The notes under the pieces: model-generated
What the model was told of the DNA's origin: nothing
What the model saw: only the letters and a program-made list of their open reading frames with translations
The model's database searches: none
From: Ilumatobacteraceae bacterium
GTDB taxonomy: Bacteria > Actinomycetota > Acidimicrobiia > Acidimicrobiales > Ilumatobacteraceae
Assembly (NCBI GenBank): GCA_033344875.1
Contig: JAWPMO010000001.1
Span: forward strand, 1,451,595-1,515,594
Direction of reading: 5' to 3'
Length of the DNA: 64,000 nt
In this document: one piece after another, positions 37,201 to 45,280 of the stretch
Position numbering within the stretch: the stretch's first letter is position 1
Layout: each line of letters begins with the position of its first letter
Made by a program: the position numbers and the translations under genes

Positions 37201-38037
37201 TCAGCGCTGGCAGCGGGGGCAGAAGTGGGTGGACCGCTGAGCGGAGACGGTCTGGCGGATCCAACCCACGCCGCAGGTGCGGCAACGTTCGCCGGCGCGC
37301 CCGTACACGTGATGCGCGTCCTGGTACGAGCCGCGCTCACCCAGCAGATCGACGTACTGGGCGTCGCCGAGCGTCGAACCTCCGGCGGCGATCGCCTCGT
37401 CGAGGATGCGGTGGATGGCGGCGTGGAGTCGCCGCTCGGACGTGAGCGACAGTTCGTCGGAGATCCGGTCGGGCCGGAGCCGGGCCTCGTGGAGGATCTC
37501 GTCGGCATAGATGTTGCCGATGCCGGCGATGACGTGCTGGTCGAGCAGCAGCGGTTTCAGCAGGCGCCGGCGGGAACGCAGCACCTGCCGGAGGTCACGC
37601 AGCGTCAACCCATCGGAGATCGGATCGGGACCGAGTCGGGCGAGATCGGGGATCTCGACGGCGACGTTGGTCGGGTCGAACACCACGACCTCACCGAACG
37701 TGCGGGGATCGACGAACCACAGTTCGTTGCCGTCGTCGAGGTGCATCACGACGTGGGTGTGTGCCGGACGTTCGGTGCCGGCCGCTGCGACCAGCACCTG
37801 ACCGCTCATCCGGAGGTGGATCATCACCTCGTCGCCCGAATCGAGCGGCAGCAGCAGGTACTTGCCGCGTCGGTTGGCGGCGATGATCGTGGTGCCGGTC
37901 AACCCGTGGATCACCGCTTCGCGCGACGTGCGTCGCACGGTGCGTTCGCGGCCCACGTCGACGCCGTTCACCCGGCGGCCGACGGCGAAACGTTCGAGCC
38001 CGCGTCGTACGGTCTCGACCTCGGGGAGTTCAGGCAT
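37201..38037 (-). CDS. mutM: Formamidopyrimidine-DNA glycosylase
   Basis: A 278-residue bifunctional glycosylase/AP lyase removing 8-oxoguanine and formamidopyrimidines. The N-terminal Pro nucleophile and Glu are in MPELPEVETV, the catalytic Lys in RRGKYLLL, the minor-groove loop in IHLRMSGQ, and GIGNIYADEILHEARLRP forms the helix-two-turn-helix. The zinc finger is Cys 252, 255, 273 and 276. It overlaps rnc by 8 bp and precedes smc by 173 bp, the standard actinobacterial order. Confidence 0.96.
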   Translation of the reverse strand: MPELPEVETVRRGLERFAVGRRVNGVDVGRERTVRRTSREAVIHGLTGTTIIAANRRGKYLLLPLDSGDEVMIHLRMSGQVLVAAAGTERPAHTHVVMHLDDGNELWFVDPRTFGEVVVFDPTNVAVEIPDLARLGPDPISDGLTLRDLRQVLRSRRRLLKPLLLDQHVIAGIGNIYADEILHEARLRPDRISDELSLTSERRLHAAIHRILDEAIAAGGSTLGDAQYVDLLGERGSYQDAHHVYGRAGERCRTCGVGWIRQTVSAQRSTHFCPRCQR

Positions 38038-38725
38038 CGCGGTCGGCAGCAGCGAGGAGCGACTCGAACGCCGCGCTCGCGGCCGCCTGCTCGGCCGCCT
38101 TCTTGGAGCGACCTTCGCCCTCGCCGATCAGCTCCTTCGCGACGAGCACCCGGGCGAAAAACCGCTTGTCGTGATCGGGGCCGGTCGATCGCACCTTGTA
38201 GTCGGGCGGCATCCGTCCTTCGTGGGCGAGCCGTTCTTGGAGTGCCGACTTGTAGTCGAGGGTGTCGAGGGTGTCGATGGCGGCGTCGAGTCGCGGCACG
38301 AACAACCGGCGCACCAGCTCGAACGCCGCCTCGGTCCCCGCGTCGAGGTACACCGCGCCGAGCACGGCCTCCATCGCATCGGACAGGATCGAGACCTTCT
38401 TGCGTCCCCCGGCTGCGTCTTCGCCGCGCCCGAGGAGCAGATGTGCGCCGAGGTCGAGTTCGAGCGCGACCTCGGCGAGCGCGTGTGCGTTGACCACGCT
38501 CTTGCGCAGGTCGGTCAACGCTCCTTCGGCGAGGTCGGCGTACTGCCGGAAGACCAGATCGGCGATGACCCAGCCGAGGACGGCGTCACCGAGGAACTCG
38601 AGCCGTTCGTTGCTGTGGAGGTCGCCGGACTCGGCCACCCATGATCGGTGGCACATCGCCCGCCGGAGCAATTCGGGGTCGTTGAACTCGTGACCCAAGC
38701 GCTGTTCCAGCGCAGCGAGACTCAC
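38030..38725 (-). CDS. rnc: Ribonuclease III
   Basis: A 231-residue double-strand-specific RNase involved in rRNA and mRNA processing. The catalytic signature NERLEFLGDAVLG is at 39-51; the second acidic patch SDAMEAVLGAVYLDAG follows, then a dsRNA-binding domain from about 160 (DYKSALQERLAHEGRMPPDYKV ... GEGRSKKAAEQAAASAAFESL). The gene begins 3 bp after acpP and ends inside mutM. Confidence 0.96.
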   Translation of the reverse strand: MSLAALEQRLGHEFNDPELLRRAMCHRSWVAESGDLHSNERLEFLGDAVLGWVIADLVFRQYADLAEGALTDLRKSVVNAHALAEVALELDLGAHLLLGRGEDAAGGRKKVSILSDAMEAVLGAVYLDAGTEAAFELVRRLFVPRLDAAIDTLDTLDYKSALQERLAHEGRMPPDYKVRSTGPDHDKRFFARVLVAKELIGEGEGRSKKAAEQAAASAAFESLLAAADRDA

Positions 38726-38728
38726 GTA

Positions 38729-39022
38729 TCAGCTGCCCGTGCGTTCGTGGACGTAGTCGACGGCATCGCGCACCGTCTTGAGGTCTTCGAGGTCTTCGTC
38801 CTCGATGCGGAACCCGACCGTGCGGTCGCTGAGCTCTTCTTCGAGCGACTCGACGAGTTCGATCAGCGCGAGCGAGTCGGCTTCGAGGTCGTCGGCGAAG
38901 GACTGTCCCTCGGAGATGGTCGACGGGTCGATCTCGAGGATGTCGGCCAGACGGTCGCGGACGATCTCGAAGATCTCGTCGCGCTCGATCGGGCCCTGGT
39001 TCACATGAGTTTCTGCAGGCAC
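38729..39022 (-). CDS. acpP: Acyl carrier protein
   Basis: A 97-residue carrier for growing fatty acyl chains. The phosphopantetheine attachment Ser 50 lies in ADSLALIEL, with the acidic helices DEIFEIVRDRLADILEID and ELSDRTVGFRIEDEDLEDLKTV around it. A short N-terminal extension (about 12 residues) is present. GTG 39022 is leaderless by the hexamer rule. The acpP-rnc-mutM-smc string is conserved; plsX, usually next to acpP, is about 6 kb away here. Confidence 0.93.
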   Translation of the reverse strand: MPAETHVNQGPIERDEIFEIVRDRLADILEIDPSTISEGQSFADDLEADSLALIELVESLEEELSDRTVGFRIEDEDLEDLKTVRDAVDYVHERTGS

Positions 39023-39028
39023 CCCATC

Positions 39029-39034
39029 AGGTTA
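39029..39034 (-). promoter_or_regulatory. -10 element of the acpP-rnc-mutM operon
   Basis: On the minus strand TAACCT is 6 nt before GTG 39022. Confidence 0.5.
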
Positions 39035-39088
39035 CCCGGCCGCCGCCGGGGCGGGTGGGGAACGCTCTCACCGATGCGGCCGCAGGGC

Positions 39089-39094
39089 TATGGT
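39089..39094 (+). promoter_or_regulatory. -10 element, leaderless Pr6Pr gene
   Basis: TATGGT is 8 nt before ATG 39103. It favours this start over the in-frame start at 39055, which would lie upstream of the transcript. Confidence 0.45.
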
Positions 39095-39102
39095 CACCCC
39101 CG

Positions 39103-39777
39103 ATGAACGAGCAGGAACCGACGGGCACCTCGCTGATACGGCCCGAGCTGAGGTCGATCGTGCGGCTCGCTGTCTCGATGGCGGTCGTCGCCGCGATCGC
39201 CGCCCAACTCCAGTTCCTCGCCGACAACGACCTCTTGCGAACGGTCAACTTCTTCAGCTTCTTCACGATCGACAGCAACATCCTGGCGGCGCTGGTGTTC
39301 GTGGGGCTCGAGTTCGACCGCTCGTCACCGATCGGCCGGGTGGCTCGCCGATGCCGCGGTGCCGCCACGCTCTACATGACGATGACGGGCATCATCTACG
39401 CCGTCCTGCTGGCGCCGATCGCGGCCGACGTCAGCACGCAGCTCGACTGGGTGAACGCCGTGCTGCACATCATCGTGCCGATCTGGGCGATCGCCGATTG
39501 GGTGACCAATCCCCCGGCGCCGGCTCCCGATCGTCGCACGGTGCTCTGGTGGCTGTCGTTCCCGGTCGCCTGGCTGACATACACGGTGATCCGCGGCAAC
39601 ATCGTCGACTGGTATCCGTATCCGTTCCTCGACCCACGCGAGGACGTCGAGCACGCCGCCGGAAGCTGGCCGGTCGTGATCATCACGACGCTGGTCCTGA
39701 CGGCCGCCGTGGTCGGCCTCGGCCTCGGCCTCGCCTGGATCGCCCGCCGACGCGTCGCGTCGATCGCCGCCGGCTGA
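39103..39777 (+). CDS. Pr6Pr-family integral membrane protein
   Basis: A 224-residue protein with six hydrophobic helices. NFFSFFTIDSNILAALVFVG, TLYMTMTGIIYAVLLAP, WVNAVLHIIVPIWAIADWV and LVFLSFPVAWLTYT-like stretches, with RGNIVDWYPYPFLDP near the end, match the Pr6Pr/FAR-17a-like family. Related proteins in eukaryotes hydrolyse FAHFA lipids using a conserved Thr and His; T and H residues occur in equivalent-looking helices here (TIDSN, LHIIVP). Activity in bacteria is unproven. Confidence 0.8.
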   Translation: MNEQEPTGTSLIRPELRSIVRLAVSMAVVAAIAAQLQFLADNDLLRTVNFFSFFTIDSNILAALVFVGLEFDRSSPIGRVARRCRGAATLYMTMTGIIYAVLLAPIAADVSTQLDWVNAVLHIIVPIWAIADWVTNPPAPAPDRRTVLWWLSFPVAWLTYTVIRGNIVDWYPYPFLDPREDVEHAAGSWPVVIITTLVLTAAVVGLGLGLAWIARRRVASIAAG

Positions 39778-39837
39778 TCGTCAACACGCGGCGCCGAGAT
39801 GCCGGGCCGCCAGTTGCACGCGGCGGTCGGGGCCGGT

Positions 39838-39843
39838 GAGAAT
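39838..39843 (+). promoter_or_regulatory. -10 element, CBS-domain gene
   Basis: GAGAAT, one base away from TAGAAT, is 6 nt before GTG 39850. Confidence 0.35.
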
Positions 39844-39849
39844 CGGGTC

Positions 39850-40263
39850 GTGCGCACCGAGCCCATCTCCACCGTCATGACCACCTCGATCGTCTCGATC
39901 GACCGTGACCAACCCCTGTCCGAGGCATACCACGCCCTCCAGGGTGCGTCGTACCACCACATCCCGGTCCTCGAGAACGATCGTCCCGTCGGCATGCTGT
40001 CGTCGACCGACATTCTCCGACTCGTGTACGACGTCGAAGGCTCGAGCGACAAAATGCTCACCTCGATGCTCGATCATCAGTTCACCATCGATGATGCGAT
40101 GTCCGACGATCTCGTCACGCTGACCGAGTCGGCCACGGTGCACGACGCCGCCGAGGCACTCGCCGATGGCAAGCGTCACTCCGTGCTCGTGCTCGGAGCC
40201 GACGGCGCGCTGGTGGGCATCGTGACGACCACCGACCTCGTGCGCTTCCTCCGAGACCTCTGA
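39850..40263 (+). CDS. Tandem CBS-domain protein
   Basis: A 137-residue protein consisting of two CBS repeats: ISTVMTTSIVSIDRDQPLSEAYHALQ...HHIPVLENDRPVGMLSSTDILRL and DAMSDDLVTLTESATVHDAAEAL...HSVLVLGADGALVGIVTTTDLVRFL. The pair folds into a Bateman module that binds adenosyl nucleotides. The stand-alone form suggests a regulatory sensor whose partner is not evident. An ATG at 39799 would add 17 residues; GTG 39850 is preferred on spacing from GAGAAT and on typical CBS start. Confidence 0.88.
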   Translation: MRTEPISTVMTTSIVSIDRDQPLSEAYHALQGASYHHIPVLENDRPVGMLSSTDILRLVYDVEGSSDKMLTSMLDHQFTIDDAMSDDLVTLTESATVHDAAEALADGKRHSVLVLGADGALVGIVTTTDLVRFLRDL

Positions 40264-40270
40264 GGTGACG

Positions 40271-40285
40271 GACCGGCGACCGGTC
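40271..40285. terminator. Hairpin between convergent CBS and propeller genes
   Basis: GACCGG CGA CCGGTC forms a perfect 6-bp stem with a 3-nt loop between stops at 40263 (plus) and 40284 (minus). It could serve both directions. Confidence 0.4.
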
Positions 40286-42434
40286 AGTCGGCCAGTCCGA
40301 CGCTGATCGTCACCGACGAGCGGCCTTGCGGGTACCAGACCCGGACGTGGTCCTGGTTCACGGCGAACACGACGCCGCCATCGCGGCGGACCCAGATGAA
40401 TTCGCCGGCGCCGCAGCACTCCTGCGCGAACGTCTCGATGCCGGGCCACTGTTGCGACTCGTCGACCAACTCACCGGTGAGCGTGTCGATCAGCTCCCAG
40501 CCGTCGCTCGTGTCGTTGGTGATGATGGCGAAGCCGTCGCCGACCGCCGAGGCACCCCGCAGGCCCGACCGCTGCCAGAGCGTCTCGCCGGTCGCCGAGT
40601 CGATGCCGAACAGGTTGCCGTCGACGCATCCTGAGTCCGACTGCTCCCGGCAAGCGTTCATCACCGTCACCGCGCCGCTGACGTCGGAGAGGAACCCTTC
40701 CCGGCGGATGTCGAGCAGGTCGGGCCGTGACCAGACCACCTCGCCGAGGGCGTTGTGGCCCTCCCAGCCCCGCTCGTCGAACGCGGGCACGGCCCGAACC
40801 GGAATCGACGCGAGGATCGTCGCGTCGTCGGACTGCCAGGCGCCGTCGATCCAGACGCCGCGGACGGCCGACTGCCGTCCGTCGATTCGCTGCAGGATCC
40901 GGAACGCTCCACGCCCCTCGTCGATCACCTCGAAGACGTGCTGGAACGCCGGGATGCCGAGGTTCGGTGGGAACTCGATCTCTGCGATCGTCCCGGTCCG
41001 GAGGTCGAGCACAGCCAACCGGTCGTCGGCCGTGGTGATCCGATCATCGCTCGGGCCGAACACCGTGAACGGGCCGTCGACGATGAATGCGTCGAGGCCG
41101 GCTGGAACACCGATCGAGTCGCGGTCGAGTCCCGTGTCCAGAGCGAACGTGTGCCAGGTCGGCGCGGCGTCACCGCTGCTGGGCGCGTACTCACCGATCG
41201 TCACCTCGTCGGCGCCGGGTGCGGTCAGCATCGATCCGGCGAAGTTGCCGTCGAAACAGCGACGCCAGCGGACGGATCCGTCGTCGTCGACGACCGAGAG
41301 GATGTAGGCGTTCGTGTTCTCGCCGTCGTACGGCCGGGCCAGCACGGCGGTGCCGCCGTCGACTCGACCGACGGCGACGTTCACGGCCGCGGGCGCAGCC
41401 TGGTCGTTCGCTTGGAACGCCGGCAGGACGATGTCGAGCCCGGGAACCGCTCCGAGTGGCCCGAACCGGTCGAGGCCGGCATCGGCGGCCGGGGCATCGC
41501 CGCTGCCGATTCGATCGACACAGGTCGGCGTCCAACGGTCGTCCACCGCAGCTTCCGGCACGGTGCCGTCGGGATCGGTGGTCGGTGGCGCGGTCGGCGA
41601 CGTCGTGGTCGGTGACGAGGTGTCGGTCGGCGCCGGCTCGGTCGTGTCGGGGTTGTCGGGTTCGACACCGGTGATCTGCGACTCCAGCACGTCGAGCGAC
41701 GACAGGTCGAGGAAGGTCGGCGTCTCGATCACACCCCTGGCCGGACCACCACCGCAGGCGACGAACCATCCCTCGATGTCCGGTGTCCAGCCCGACGGAA
41801 CGCCGTCATGCTCCGTCAGGAAGGCGATCACCTCGAGCCCGTCGAACCTGACCGGATCGGCGAGCGGGTCGTCTTCTCCGCGAACCGCCCACTGCGATGC
41901 TGTCTCGAACCAGGCGACGACAGCTGACGGGTCGCCGGAGAGCACGCGTGCCGACGACAGCGTGACGGTGGTGAGCCCGAGATCACCCAGGTCGGCGGGC
42001 GCCGAGCCGTCGGCCCGAACAGCGCTGCTGAGTTCGGCACGGACGAGCACGTCGTTCCTGGCGACGAGCTCCTCCAGATCGGCGGCGGGCTGGTAGTCGT
42101 AGGTCGGCAGACCGCTGCGCAGGAGATCGACGATCGCGTCGAGGTCCGACGCGTCGGCACACTCCGTGGCGACGGCGTCGGTCGCCGGTTGATCGATCGG
42201 GGTGACGCCGTCGTCGTCGCGGAGTTGCGTGACGACGACCAGCCCGCCGACCAGCGCGACGAACGAGGCCGCGGCAGCCAGGTACCAGCCGCGACCGCGG
42301 CGCATGGCCACCACGTTCGAACCGGCGCTGCCGCCGGTCTCGGCGCGGCGGACGATGTCGGCCCACTGATCGGGGGCGTCGACGGCATCGAACCGCTCAA
42401 GGCCGAGTCGGTCGTTCTGATCGGACGTGCTCAT
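40284..42434 (-). CDS. Membrane-anchored propeller-like protein paired with an ECF sigma factor
   Basis: A 716-residue protein with a cytoplasmic N-terminus of about 49 residues, one membrane helix (50-69, WYLAAAASFVALVGGLVVV) and a large exterior part. A first exterior domain (about 85-260) is followed by a Thr/Pro linker (near 265-295), then a C-terminal beta-propeller-like domain with PQQ/WD-type blades such as GNLFGIDSATGETLWQRSGLRG and DGWELIDTLTGELVDE. The cytoplasmic tail carries DQWADIVRRAE but no clear zinc anti-sigma motif. Its ATG overlaps the sigma factor stop by 4 bp, so it is probably the regulator or sensor of that factor. That is inference. Confidence 0.8.
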   Translation of the reverse strand: MSTSDQNDRLGLERFDAVDAPDQWADIVRRAETGGSAGSNVVAMRRGRGWYLAAAASFVALVGGLVVVTQLRDDDGVTPIDQPATDAVATECADASDLDAIVDLLRSGLPTYDYQPAADLEELVARNDVLVRAELSSAVRADGSAPADLGDLGLTTVTLSSARVLSGDPSAVVAWFETASQWAVRGEDDPLADPVRFDGLEVIAFLTEHDGVPSGWTPDIEGWFVACGGGPARGVIETPTFLDLSSLDVLESQITGVEPDNPDTTEPAPTDTSSPTTTSPTAPPTTDPDGTVPEAAVDDRWTPTCVDRIGSGDAPAADAGLDRFGPLGAVPGLDIVLPAFQANDQAAPAAVNVAVGRVDGGTAVLARPYDGENTNAYILSVVDDDGSVRWRRCFDGNFAGSMLTAPGADEVTIGEYAPSSGDAAPTWHTFALDTGLDRDSIGVPAGLDAFIVDGPFTVFGPSDDRITTADDRLAVLDLRTGTIAEIEFPPNLGIPAFQHVFEVIDEGRGAFRILQRIDGRQSAVRGVWIDGAWQSDDATILASIPVRAVPAFDERGWEGHNALGEVVWSRPDLLDIRREGFLSDVSGAVTVMNACREQSDSGCVDGNLFGIDSATGETLWQRSGLRGASAVGDGFAIITNDTSDGWELIDTLTGELVDESQQWPGIETFAQECCGAGEFIWVRRDGGVVFAVNQDHVRVWYPQGRSSVTISVGLAD

Positions 42435-42934
42435 GACTGGTCCTCGCCTTCGAGAATCTCCCGTGCCCGGGCGGTCGCCCGGTGCAGCCTGACCCGCAAC
42501 GTGCCGGCAGGGATGCCGAGCACCGGGGCCAACTCCCGCGGCTTCCAACCGCCCACGTGGCACAGCACGATCAGTTCACGATCGTCGTGTGACAGCGCGG
42601 AGAGCCGTTGCAGGAGGAGTTGGATGTCCTCGTCGTCACCGCCGCCGGCGGCGGATCGCCGGTCGTCCAGCGGGTCGCCGCTCGTTCGTCCTCGCTGCTT
42701 CAGCTCGCCACGAGCGATCGCGAAGGCGCTCTTCCACACCCACGCCGCCACGTCGTCGATCCGGTCGCCACGACGGAGGGCCTGGGCGAACGCTTCGGCG
42801 ACCGCGTCGTCGGCCAGCGGTCGTGAGCCAGTCAAGGCGAACACCGAGCGCCAGAGGCGTGCGTGATCGGCTTCGTACACACGACGTACCCGTTCGACCG
42901 CGAGGTCCACCTGCATGACATCTGAGTCCATCAC
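42431..42934 (-). CDS. ECF-type RNA polymerase sigma factor
   Basis: A 167-residue sigma-70 family member. Region 2 covers about residues 12-80 (RRVYEADHARLWRSVFALTGSRPLADDAVAEAFAQALRRG) and region 4 about 105-158 (QRLSALSHDDRELIVLCHVGGWKPRELAPVLGIPAGTLRVRLHRA), with helix-turn-helix IPAGTLRVRLHRA. It would direct transcription of a stimulus-specific set of promoters. Two ATGs (42934, 42931) open the gene. It is followed, with coupled translation, by the membrane propeller protein, a likely signal-input partner. Confidence 0.9.
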   Translation of the reverse strand: MMDSDVMQVDLAVERVRRVYEADHARLWRSVFALTGSRPLADDAVAEAFAQALRRGDRIDDVAAWVWKSAFAIARGELKQRGRTSGDPLDDRRSAAGGGDDEDIQLLLQRLSALSHDDRELIVLCHVGGWKPRELAPVLGIPAGTLRVRLHRATARAREILEGEDQS

Positions 42935-43003
42935 CGGTCAAGGGAGCGACGACGGCAATTCGTTACCGGTTCGAGCAAAGTTTCTCGGACGGCGATGTGC
43001 CGT

Positions 43004-43573
43004 TCAGTCGGACTCGTGGTGGACGTGGGCGCGCTGACCGTCGCGGTCGCAGATCATGATGAGTTCGGCCGGCCGGTCGATGGCGGTCATCGCATGGGGC
43101 GTCATCGTGCCGAACTCGGCCGCCTCACCGGTCTCGATCACCACCTCACGGTCGCCGAGGTACAGCAGAACGCGGCCCTCGATGACCACGAACCAGTCGT
43201 GGCCGGTGTGCACCCGCTGCTCGGGCGGATCCGTCCGGGGCTCGAGCCGCATCTTCATCGCGATCGTGTTGCCGGTCGGGCGGCTGAGCATCCACGTGGT
43301 GATGCCCTGGCCGACGGCGTTGGGTGAGGGGCGGATCACGACGTCGTGATCGCCGTCGTCGTCGAGCAGCGCGTCGAGATCGATCTGGAGCGCACGCGCG
43401 AGGGGGATGAGCACGTCGAGGCTGATCGTGCGGTTCCCGGTCTCGATCCGGCTGATCGTCGACGCGCTCAGATGGGTCCGGTGCGCGACCTCGTCGAGCG
43501 ACAGACCCAGCGTGGTACGCAGACTGCGCAATCTCGTGCGCACGACCTGCTCGATGTCGGTGGTCTCGGCCAT
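43004..43573 (-). CDS. XRE-family transcriptional regulator with cupin sensor domain
   Basis: A 189-residue repressor/activator type protein. The helix-turn-helix is LRTTLGLSLDEVAHRTHLSASTISRIETGNRTISLDVL (about 18-55), and the cupin occupies about 95-185 with HTGHDWFVVIEGRVLLYLGDREVVIETGEAAEF and TMTPHAM. The domain pair is known from regulators that sense small ligands or metals. GAGGAGG is positioned before ATG 43573; the frame is open 8 codons upstream. It is divergent from the reductase-methyltransferase fusion and probably controls both through palindromes in the gap. Confidence 0.9.
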   Translation of the reverse strand: MAETTDIEQVVRTRLRSLRTTLGLSLDEVAHRTHLSASTISRIETGNRTISLDVLIPLARALQIDLDALLDDDGDHDVVIRPSPNAVGQGITTWMLSRPTGNTIAMKMRLEPRTDPPEQRVHTGHDWFVVIEGRVLLYLGDREVVIETGEAAEFGTMTPHAMTAIDRPAELIMICDRDGQRAHVHHESD

Positions 43574-43595
43574 GGGTCCTCCTCGTTCGGGGCGC

Positions 43596-43634
43596 ATGCA
43601 GCTGCATCTTGCGAATACTGCAAGTGCTCTTGCA
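43596..43634. promoter_or_regulatory. Cluster of palindromes, candidate operators
   Basis: The 91-bp gap holds three symmetric elements: ATGCAGCTGCAT (43596-43607, perfect); CTTGC..GCAAG (43608-43624, 7-nt spacer); and TGCAAG TGCT CTTGCA (43619-43634, perfect 6-4-6). The recurring CTTGC/GCAAG half-site suggests a dimeric regulator, presumably the adjacent XRE-cupin protein, binding twice. Confidence 0.55.
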
Positions 43635-43651
43635 AACGTTGGAAATCACTC

Positions 43652-43657
43652 TAACGT
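43652..43657 (+). promoter_or_regulatory. -10 element of the reductase-methyltransferase gene
   Basis: TAACGT is 7 nt before ATG 43665, just downstream of the CTTGC palindromes. Confidence 0.45.
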
Positions 43658-43664
43658 CGCCGAC

Positions 43665-45260
43665 ATGAGCACCCACACCTCACACAGCCGGTCCGTCGAG
43701 CGGGTCTGCGACGTCGCCGTCGTCGGCGGGTCGGCGGCCGGACTCGCGGCCGCCCTCCAACTGGGTCGACAGCGCCGGTCGGTGATCGTGATCGACGCCG
43801 GCGAGCCGCGCAACGCCCCCGCCGACCACATGCACAGCTACCTCGGCCACGAGGGCATCCCGCCGGCGGAGTTCGCGGCGATCACCCGTGAGGAGGTCCG
43901 CAGCTACGGCGTCGAGGTCCTCCCGGCACGCGCGACCGACGTCACCCGGCTGCCCGACGGAGACTTCCGGGTAGAGCTCACGGGCGGCCACGCGGTGATC
44001 GCCCGCCGGGTCCTGGCGGCGACCGGCCTGATCGACGAGCTGCCCGACATCGACGGGCTCGCCGAACACTGGGGCCGCGACGTGATCCACTGCCCGTTCT
44101 GCCACGGCTACGAGGTGCGCGACCGACGCATCGTCCAGATCGTGACGCACCCGATGGGGCTGCACACCGCCGGCCTGTACCACCACCTCACCGACCGGCT
44201 GACCGTCGTGCTACACGCCGAGGTCGCCCCCGACGCGCCCGAGCTCGCACCGCTGCGGGCGGCGGGCGTTCGGGTCGTCGCAGAACGTGTCGAGCGCATC
44301 GTGACCGGCGACGACGGCCGCCTCGCATCGGTCCAGCTCGTCGGCGGCGAGCGAATCGAGGCAGACGCCGTGGCCGTCGGCCCGCGGTTCCGACCCCGGG
44401 CCGACGTGTTCGCGTCGATCGGCATCGTGCCGGCGATGCACGTCTCCCGACTCGGGGAGTTCGTCGAGACGTCGCCGGCCGGGCTGACGTCGGTGCCGGG
44501 GCTCTACGCCGCCGGGAACGTCACCGACCCCAGTCAGCAGGTGCTCGCGGCAGCGGCCAACGGCAGTTGGGTCGGCGCCATGATCGGCTTCAGCCTGGTC
44601 GAGGACGACCTCGCCGCCGCCCGTCGGCCAACGGCGAACCAGGCCGACTGGGATCGACGCTACGGCGGTGAGCGGATGTGGAGCGGGAACGCCAACGGCT
44701 CACTCGTCCACGAGGTGACCGGCATGGCCCCGGGGCGAGCGCTCGACATCGGCGCCGGCGAGGGCGGCGACGCGCTCTGGCTCGATGGTCAGGGCTGGCA
44801 GGTCACCGCGTCGGACATCTCGCAGCACGGGCTCGACCAGGTCGCCGCCGAGGCGGCCCGTCGGGGTGTGCTCGTCGAGTGTCGCCACGCCGACGCGAAT
44901 GGCCTCGCCCCGTTCGGTGGCGACACGTTCGACCTCGTGACCGCCCACTACGCCTCGATCCCCCTGACACCGGATGGTCGGGCGATCGACAACATCCTCG
45001 GCGCGGTCGCTCCCGGCGGGACGTTGCTCGTCGTCGGACACGACCTCGAACCGATGCGGCGTCCGGTCGACACGAGCCGGCACAGCCGGATGTACGACGC
45101 CGACGCCTACGTCACCGTCGACGACGTCGCCGCGGTGATCGTCGATGCGTCGGGCTGGCTCATCGAGGTGCACGAGCGGCGGAGTCGTCCTCCCGGGCAC
45201 GCTGCTGCGTCACACCACGTCGACGACGTCGTGCTCCGAGCGCGTCGGATCAGCAGCTGA
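43665..45260 (+). CDS. Fusion of a thioredoxin reductase-like flavoprotein and a SAM methyltransferase
   Basis: A 531-residue two-domain enzyme. Residues 1-320 are a pyridine nucleotide-disulfide oxidoreductase: VAVVGGSAAGLAAAL for FAD, Cys 143 and Cys 146 in HCPFCHGYE, then the C-terminal FAD motif GLYAAGNVTDPSQQVLAAAANG. The usual GxGxxG for NADPH is degenerate (IVTHPMGLH). Residues from about 335 form a class I methyltransferase with ALDIGAGEGGDALWL, ITASDIS-like second motif and GGTLLVVGHD. The combination occurs in other actinobacteria; a role in thiol or metalloid detoxification is possible. It is divergent from the XRE-cupin regulator. Confidence 0.88.
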   Translation: MSTHTSHSRSVERVCDVAVVGGSAAGLAAALQLGRQRRSVIVIDAGEPRNAPADHMHSYLGHEGIPPAEFAAITREEVRSYGVEVLPARATDVTRLPDGDFRVELTGGHAVIARRVLAATGLIDELPDIDGLAEHWGRDVIHCPFCHGYEVRDRRIVQIVTHPMGLHTAGLYHHLTDRLTVVLHAEVAPDAPELAPLRAAGVRVVAERVERIVTGDDGRLASVQLVGGERIEADAVAVGPRFRPRADVFASIGIVPAMHVSRLGEFVETSPAGLTSVPGLYAAGNVTDPSQQVLAAAANGSWVGAMIGFSLVEDDLAAARRPTANQADWDRRYGGERMWSGNANGSLVHEVTGMAPGRALDIGAGEGGDALWLDGQGWQVTASDISQHGLDQVAAEAARRGVLVECRHADANGLAPFGGDTFDLVTAHYASIPLTPDGRAIDNILGAVAPGGTLLVVGHDLEPMRRPVDTSRHSRMYDADAYVTVDDVAAVIVDASGWLIEVHERRSRPPGHAAASHHVDDVVLRARRISS

Positions 45261-45280
45261 CCGGGGGCGGGGCGGGCGAC

